In this document: positions 5,796 through 8,603 of the stretch, piece by piece
How the letters are laid out: every line of letters begins with the position of its first letter
How positions within the stretch are numbered: the stretch's first letter is position 1
DNA from: Nitrospirota bacterium
Lineage (GTDB): Bacteria > Nitrospirota > Thermodesulfovibrionia > Thermodesulfovibrionales > JdFR-88
DNA length: 8,603 nt
Direction of reading: 5' to 3'
NCBI GenBank assembly: GCA_021819985.1
Contig: JAKAEG010000112.1
Location: forward strand, 572-9,174
Position numbers and translations under genes: made by a program
Notes under the pieces: generated by a model
The model's input: the letters and a program-made list of their open reading frames with translations, nothing else
Told to the model about the DNA's origin: nothing
Databases searched by the model: none

Positions 5796-6354
5796 CGCCG
5801 CCGATGAGTCTCTTTATATTGCCTGTATGCCTCACTATAATCAAGATCGCCAGGGCAGTGGCCGTCAGGACCGCAATCTTCGAAGCCCCTAAAAAAAAGG
5901 AGGCCGCGGGAAGGACGGCAAAGGACAAAAGTGCGGCCAAAGACGAGTACCTGGTCAGAAAGGCCACCAAAAGCCATACGGCCACCGCAAAAACCCCGGA
6001 AAGCGGGGAAAGAGCGGTTATCACGCCCAGGCTTGTCGCTACCCCTTTTCCGCCTTTCAGTTTTAAAAAAATGGAAAAATTATGGCCCAGAACGGCGCAG
6101 AAACCCGCCATGGCCTGCCAGGCCGGGCCGAGCCCCAGAAACCTGGCTATTCCTATCACGGCCGCGCCCTTGAGGGAATCGCCAAGGACCGTAAACAGGG
6201 CCGCCAGTTTGCCTGCGCTCCTTAACACGTTCGTGGCCCCGATATTGCCGCTTCCGGTTTTCCTTAAGTCAATACCTTTGATGCCCGCGATCAGGAGTCC
6301 AAAAGGAAGGGAACCAAGCAGATAACATGCAACAAGGAAGGCAGCCTTCGCCAT
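5767..6354 (-). CDS. plsY: Acyl-phosphate:glycerol-3-phosphate acyltransferase
   Basis: PlsY is an inner-membrane enzyme that moves an acyl chain from acyl-phosphate to glycerol-3-phosphate, the first acylation in phospholipid synthesis in most bacteria. At 195 residues it has normal length and a multi-pass hydrophobic profile. The three family motifs are present: GSLPFGLLIA with KTGSGNIGATN (residues 14-42), GHNFSIFLKLKGGKGVAT (90-107) and RHTGNIKRLIGGDE (175-188). The ATG lies three bases after the pgsA stop, and its 3' end overlaps the next gene by 29 bp. Adjacent pgsA and plsY supply successive phospholipid-synthesis functions. Its partner PlsX is not in the window. Confidence 0.97.
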   Translation of the reverse strand: MAKAAFLVACYLLGSLPFGLLIAGIKGIDLRKTGSGNIGATNVLRSAGKLAALFTVLGDSLKGAAVIGIARFLGLGPAWQAMAGFCAVLGHNFSIFLKLKGGKGVATSLGVITALSPLSGVFAVAVWLLVAFLTRYSSLAALLSFAVLPAASFFLGASKIAVLTATALAILIIVRHTGNIKRLIGGDERRIGEKA

Positions 6355-6357
6355 TTT

Positions 6358-6906
6358 TTAGACCGAATGTCTCCGGAAAGACAGCGTATATTTGACGCCC
6401 GAGAAGACCGAAAGCGCCAGGGCCACCCACATCAGGACGGTGCCCAGGTCGTAAAGGTCCAGGCCCAGCAGACGTCCGCTCAAAAGAAGGCTCACTATCG
6501 CGATGAACTGAAACACTGTCTTTACCTTTCCGCCCATCTCAGCGGGCATTATCATGCCCTTTGAGAGCGCCACCACCCGGAGGGCGGTAACAAGAAATTC
6601 CCTCAATATAAGGGCCGCCGCTATCCACATCGACAGCCTGTCCATGTTCACCAGGAGTAAAATAGCGGAGATCACGAGGAATTTATCGGCGATGGGGTCC
6701 ATGATGATGCCGAATTTAGTGATACTGCCGGTCTTTCTTGCCAGGTAGCCGTCAAGCCAGTCCGTCATCGAGGCAAGGGCGAAAATGGAAGCGCCGGCGA
6801 CCGGGTAATCCGGGGCGATATAGAGGAAGACGGGTATCACAAATACCCTGCTTAACGTAAGTATGGTTGGGAAATTAAGCTTTACAGTAGGCGTCGATGA
6901 TTCCAT
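6358..6906 (-). CDS. pgsA: CDP-diacylglycerol--glycerol-3-phosphate 3-phosphatidyltransferase (PGP synthase)
   Basis: PgsA transfers a phosphatidyl group from CDP-diacylglycerol to glycerol-3-phosphate, giving phosphatidylglycerol phosphate, the precursor of phosphatidylglycerol and cardiolipin. The 182-residue protein is hydrophobic with several membrane helices. It carries the full CDP-alcohol phosphotransferase signature: Asp49, Asp52-Gly53, Ala56-Arg57, Gly66, Asp70 and Asp74, with correct spacing. The start LNFPTILTLSRVF is typical of the PgsA subfamily. The ATG at 6906 lies inside kdsC, giving a 32-bp overlap. AAGGGG seven bases upstream supports this start, and no other start codon follows closely. 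A related CDP-alcohol transferase cannot be fully excluded, but length and N-terminus favour PgsA. Confidence 0.94.
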   Translation of the reverse strand: MESSTPTVKLNFPTILTLSRVFVIPVFLYIAPDYPVAGASIFALASMTDWLDGYLARKTGSITKFGIIMDPIADKFLVISAILLLVNMDRLSMWIAAALILREFLVTALRVVALSKGMIMPAEMGGKVKTVFQFIAIVSLLLSGRLLGLDLYDLGTVLMWVALALSVFSGVKYTLSFRRHSV

Positions 6907-7435
6907 CCCAAAGCCCCTTGGCCTTCAATATGAATTCCGCGCATTCCCTGGCGGCCCCGCGGCCGCCTTTCGCCTTCGTTATCATGAGGGCGTATTTTTT
7001 TGCCTCTTCATGGGCGTCGGCAACCGCTACCGGCAGACCGGCCCGCCTGAGTATCGGGATATCCACGACGTCGTCGCCCAGATATGCCGTTTCCTTTGCG
7101 GAAACCCCCAGTTTCGCAAGGAGTCCCTCATATACGGGGGCCTTTTCGAGGCACCTCTGGTACACCTCTTTTATGCCAAGCTCCTTTGCCCTTTTTTCAA
7201 CCACCTTCGAATACCTTCCAGTTATCAGGGCCACTTCGATGCCGGCCTTCTGCAGCAGCTTTATGCCGTGGCCGTCCCGGACATCGAATTTTTTATATTC
7301 GTTGTTGTCGCCGTCCAGGATAATGCCCCCGTCCGTCAGCACCCCGTCAACATCGAATATGAGGAGTTTTATTTTTTTGGCCCTCTCTCTCAGGGATCTT
7401 ATGCTTTCGGGCTTTTTTTTGTTCTGCTTTTTCAA
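6875..7435 (-). CDS. kdsC: 3-deoxy-D-manno-octulosonate 8-phosphate phosphatase (KdsC)
   Basis: KdsC removes phosphate from Kdo-8-phosphate to give free Kdo for the LPS inner core. It is a small cytoplasmic HAD-superfamily phosphatase of 186 residues. Motif I is LIFDVDGVLTDG with nucleophile Asp28 and acid/base Asp30. Thr72 in ALITGR is motif II. YLGDDVVDIP (118-127) gives the metal-binding aspartates. The conserved tail GGRGAAREC (158-165 region) is typical of KdsC and of the similar domain in CMP-NeuNAc phosphatases. The start is a TTG whose bases overlap the kdsD stop (TTGA), so the genes are translationally coupled; AAAGGGA lies five bases upstream. The N-terminus is unusually lysine-rich before the fold begins. 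Placement after kdsA and kdsD makes the assignment firm. Confidence 0.96.
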   Translation of the reverse strand: MKKQNKKKPESIRSLRERAKKIKLLIFDVDGVLTDGGIILDGDNNEYKKFDVRDGHGIKLLQKAGIEVALITGRYSKVVEKRAKELGIKEVYQRCLEKAPVYEGLLAKLGVSAKETAYLGDDVVDIPILRRAGLPVAVADAHEEAKKYALMITKAKGGRGAARECAEFILKAKGLWDGIIDAYCKA

Positions 7436-8409
7436 GCGATTCCCTTTTTCAAAATATCGTGGATATGGATAATACCCGCCGCCTGCCCGTTATTGTCAAG
7501 CACGGCCAGCGTCGTTATCGAATGTTCTTCCATAATGGCAAGCGCTTTGGCGGCAAGCTCATCGGCCGATATGACTTTAGGGCTCCTGTTCATTATCTCG
7601 CCTGCTTTCATGTCGAAAAGCTCCTTGCCATAATGTTCAATGGCCCGCCTTAAGTCCCCGTCCGTTATAACGCCCGCCACGGTTTTCTCATCCGGGCCCT
7701 CAGCAACGAGGGTCATCCCGAGCCTTTTGGAGGACATCTCCAGGATCACGCCGGACATGGGAGTCGCGGGAGAAACGCAAGGTATCCTGCCTCCGCCTAT
7801 CATGAGGTCTTTCACGGTAACCAGCAGTTTCTTTCCCAGGCTGCCGCCCGGATGAAAGCTGGCGAAATCCTCTTCCATGAACCCCCGTTTTTTTATCAAT
7901 ACGACGGCAAGGGCGTCACCCATGGCCAGCGCCGCCGTAGTGGAGGCTGTCGGCACTATCCCAAGGGGGCAGGCTTCCTCTTTCACTCCTATATTTATCA
8001 TGGTGTCAGCCGCCCGGCACAGGGTGGAATTGCAATTTCCGCTCATTACGGCAAGCTGCACATTGAACCTCTTCAGGTGAGGCAAAATGGCTACAAGCTC
8101 ATCGGTCTCTCCGCTGTTTGAGATCGCAAGCACGACGTCATGTTTTGTGACCATCCCCAAGTCTCCGTGAATGGCCTCCGCCGGATGAAGGAAAAACGAA
8201 GGGACCCCTACCGAGGAAAAAGTGGCGGCTATTTTTTTGCCCACGAGACCGGACTTGCCCATTCCGGTCACGATGACCCGCCCCTTGCACTCATCTATCA
8301 AACGCACGGTTTTCAAAAAACCTTCGTCCAGCCCATCGATAAGCGCCAGCAGCGCACCGGCCTCCACCTTCAAGACCCTTTCAGCCTCGCGCAGCAGATT
8401 GTCTTTCAT
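7432..8409 (-). CDS. kdsD: D-arabinose-5-phosphate isomerase (KdsD/KpsF/GutQ family)
   Basis: This enzyme converts ribulose-5-phosphate to arabinose-5-phosphate, the sugar that KdsA condenses with phosphoenolpyruvate. The 325-residue protein has an N-terminal SIS domain (about 35-175) with VIVTGMGKSGLVGKKIA and the phosphosugar loop AISNSGETDE, and two C-terminal CBS domains (about 205-325). Lys52, Glu104, Glu145 and His186 (in SFHPGGSLGKK) align at a constant offset of 7 with the residues I recall as catalytic in E. coli KdsD (Lys59, Glu111, Glu152, His193). HGDLGMV is also typical. The start is nine bases after the kdsA stop and the end overlaps kdsC by four bases. That context favours the LPS isomerase KdsD over capsule KpsF or sorbitol GutQ. 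CBS domains suggest allosteric control by a nucleotide sugar or nucleotide. Confidence 0.96.
   Translation of the reverse strand: MKDNLLREAERVLKVEAGALLALIDGLDEGFLKTVRLIDECKGRVIVTGMGKSGLVGKKIAATFSSVGVPSFFLHPAEAIHGDLGMVTKHDVVLAISNSGETDELVAILPHLKRFNVQLAVMSGNCNSTLCRAADTMINIGVKEEACPLGIVPTASTTAALAMGDALAVVLIKKRGFMEEDFASFHPGGSLGKKLLVTVKDLMIGGGRIPCVSPATPMSGVILEMSSKRLGMTLVAEGPDEKTVAGVITDGDLRRAIEHYGKELFDMKAGEIMNRSPKVISADELAAKALAIMEEHSITTLAVLDNNGQAAGIIHIHDILKKGIA
7441..7447 (-). promoter_or_regulatory. Ribosome binding site that decides the TTG start of kdsC
   Basis: AAAGGGA lies five bases before TTG at 7435 on the minus strand. It supports the non-ATG start overlapping the upstream stop codon; no ATG, GTG or TTG close behind would give a better N-terminus. 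Confidence 0.6.
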
Positions 8410-8418
8410 GATTTTTTC

Positions 8419-8603
8419 TTAAAGAGCCTCTTTTATCCTTTTAAGAGCGGCAAGGAAATCATAAACGTCTTCGAGGGCTATCATATTCGGCCCGTCACAG
8501 AGGGCTTTTTCCGGCTCCGGATGCACTTCCATGAAAATCCCGTCAGCCCCGGCGGCCACCGCCGCCCTGGCCAATGTGAGCGCGAATTCTCTCTGTCCGC
8601 CGG
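8419..8603 (-). CDS. kdsA: 2-dehydro-3-deoxyphosphooctonate aldolase (Kdo-8-phosphate synthase), C-terminal part
   Basis: KdsA condenses arabinose-5-phosphate with phosphoenolpyruvate to give Kdo-8-phosphate. Only the last 60 residues are in the window; the gene continues past the right edge. They include ADGIFMEVHPEPEKALCDGPNM, broken here as ADGIFMEVHPEP followed by EKALCDGPNM, the hallmark C-terminal segment of KdsA with metal/substrate-loop residues. The protein ends LAALKRIKEAL. The TAA stop lies nine bases before kdsD, so the two are almost certainly co-transcribed. The related DAHP synthase (AroG/AroF type Iβ) is excluded by the CDGPNM form of the loop and by the Kdo neighbours. Confidence 0.95.
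   Translation of the reverse strand, partial: GGQREFALTLARAAVAAGADGIFMEVHPEPEKALCDGPNMIALEDVYDFLAALKRIKEAL

Noticed and set aside
6863..7633. Long plus-strand open frame (256 codons) opposite kdsC and kdsD
   Set aside because: It is antisense to two genes with intact catalytic motifs and shows no family motif of its own.

Overview
The window looks like a piece of chromosome from a Gram-negative, LPS-making bacterium. The evidence is a Kdo (3-deoxy-D-manno-octulosonate) biosynthesis cluster, a long-form HisG, a protein with a type II secretion pseudopilin-like domain and a DUF4388/PATAN-type domain. This mixture is reminiscent of Nitrospirota or the deltaproteobacterial phyla. That placement is an inference from gene style; the sequence itself does not prove it. 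Every supported gene is on the minus strand, so transcription runs from right to left.

Right and centre (8603 down to 1428): nine tightly packed genes read kdsA (only its C-terminus is in the window), kdsD/kpsF, kdsC, pgsA, plsY, a large membrane protein with TPRs and a zinc ribbon, a DUF4388-TM-pseudopilin fusion, queC and hisG. Junctions are overlaps of 1 to 32 bp or gaps of 3 to 53 bp, as expected of one operon. The first three genes supply Kdo: arabinose-5-phosphate isomerase, Kdo-8-phosphate synthase and Kdo-8-phosphate phosphatase. pgsA and plsY supply phospholipid head-group and acyl-transfer steps, so the upstream half is an envelope-building unit. queC (queuosine precursor) and hisG (first step of histidine synthesis) are unrelated metabolic passengers at the downstream end. 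The two proteins in the middle have no name I recognise. They are the least described part of the window.

Middle-left (963 to 1427): a 465 bp gene-free stretch, visibly more AT-rich than the operon. It holds a pair of direct repeats at exactly 30 bp spacing, a GC-rich hairpin without a U-tract, and the promoter/operator region of the next gene. It may be a junction left by past mobile-element activity, but no transposase is visible.

Left (1 to 962): a Fur-family regulator of PerR type followed by the start of katG (catalase-peroxidase), which runs off the left edge. A near-identical 13-bp palindromic element, GGAATYATTCCTA, lies both directly upstream of the regulator gene and upstream of katG. 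Its AATNATT core fits Fur/PerR-family operators. The arrangement reads as a self-regulating peroxide-stress module. A second, perfect 10-bp-arm palindrome sits close to the katG start.
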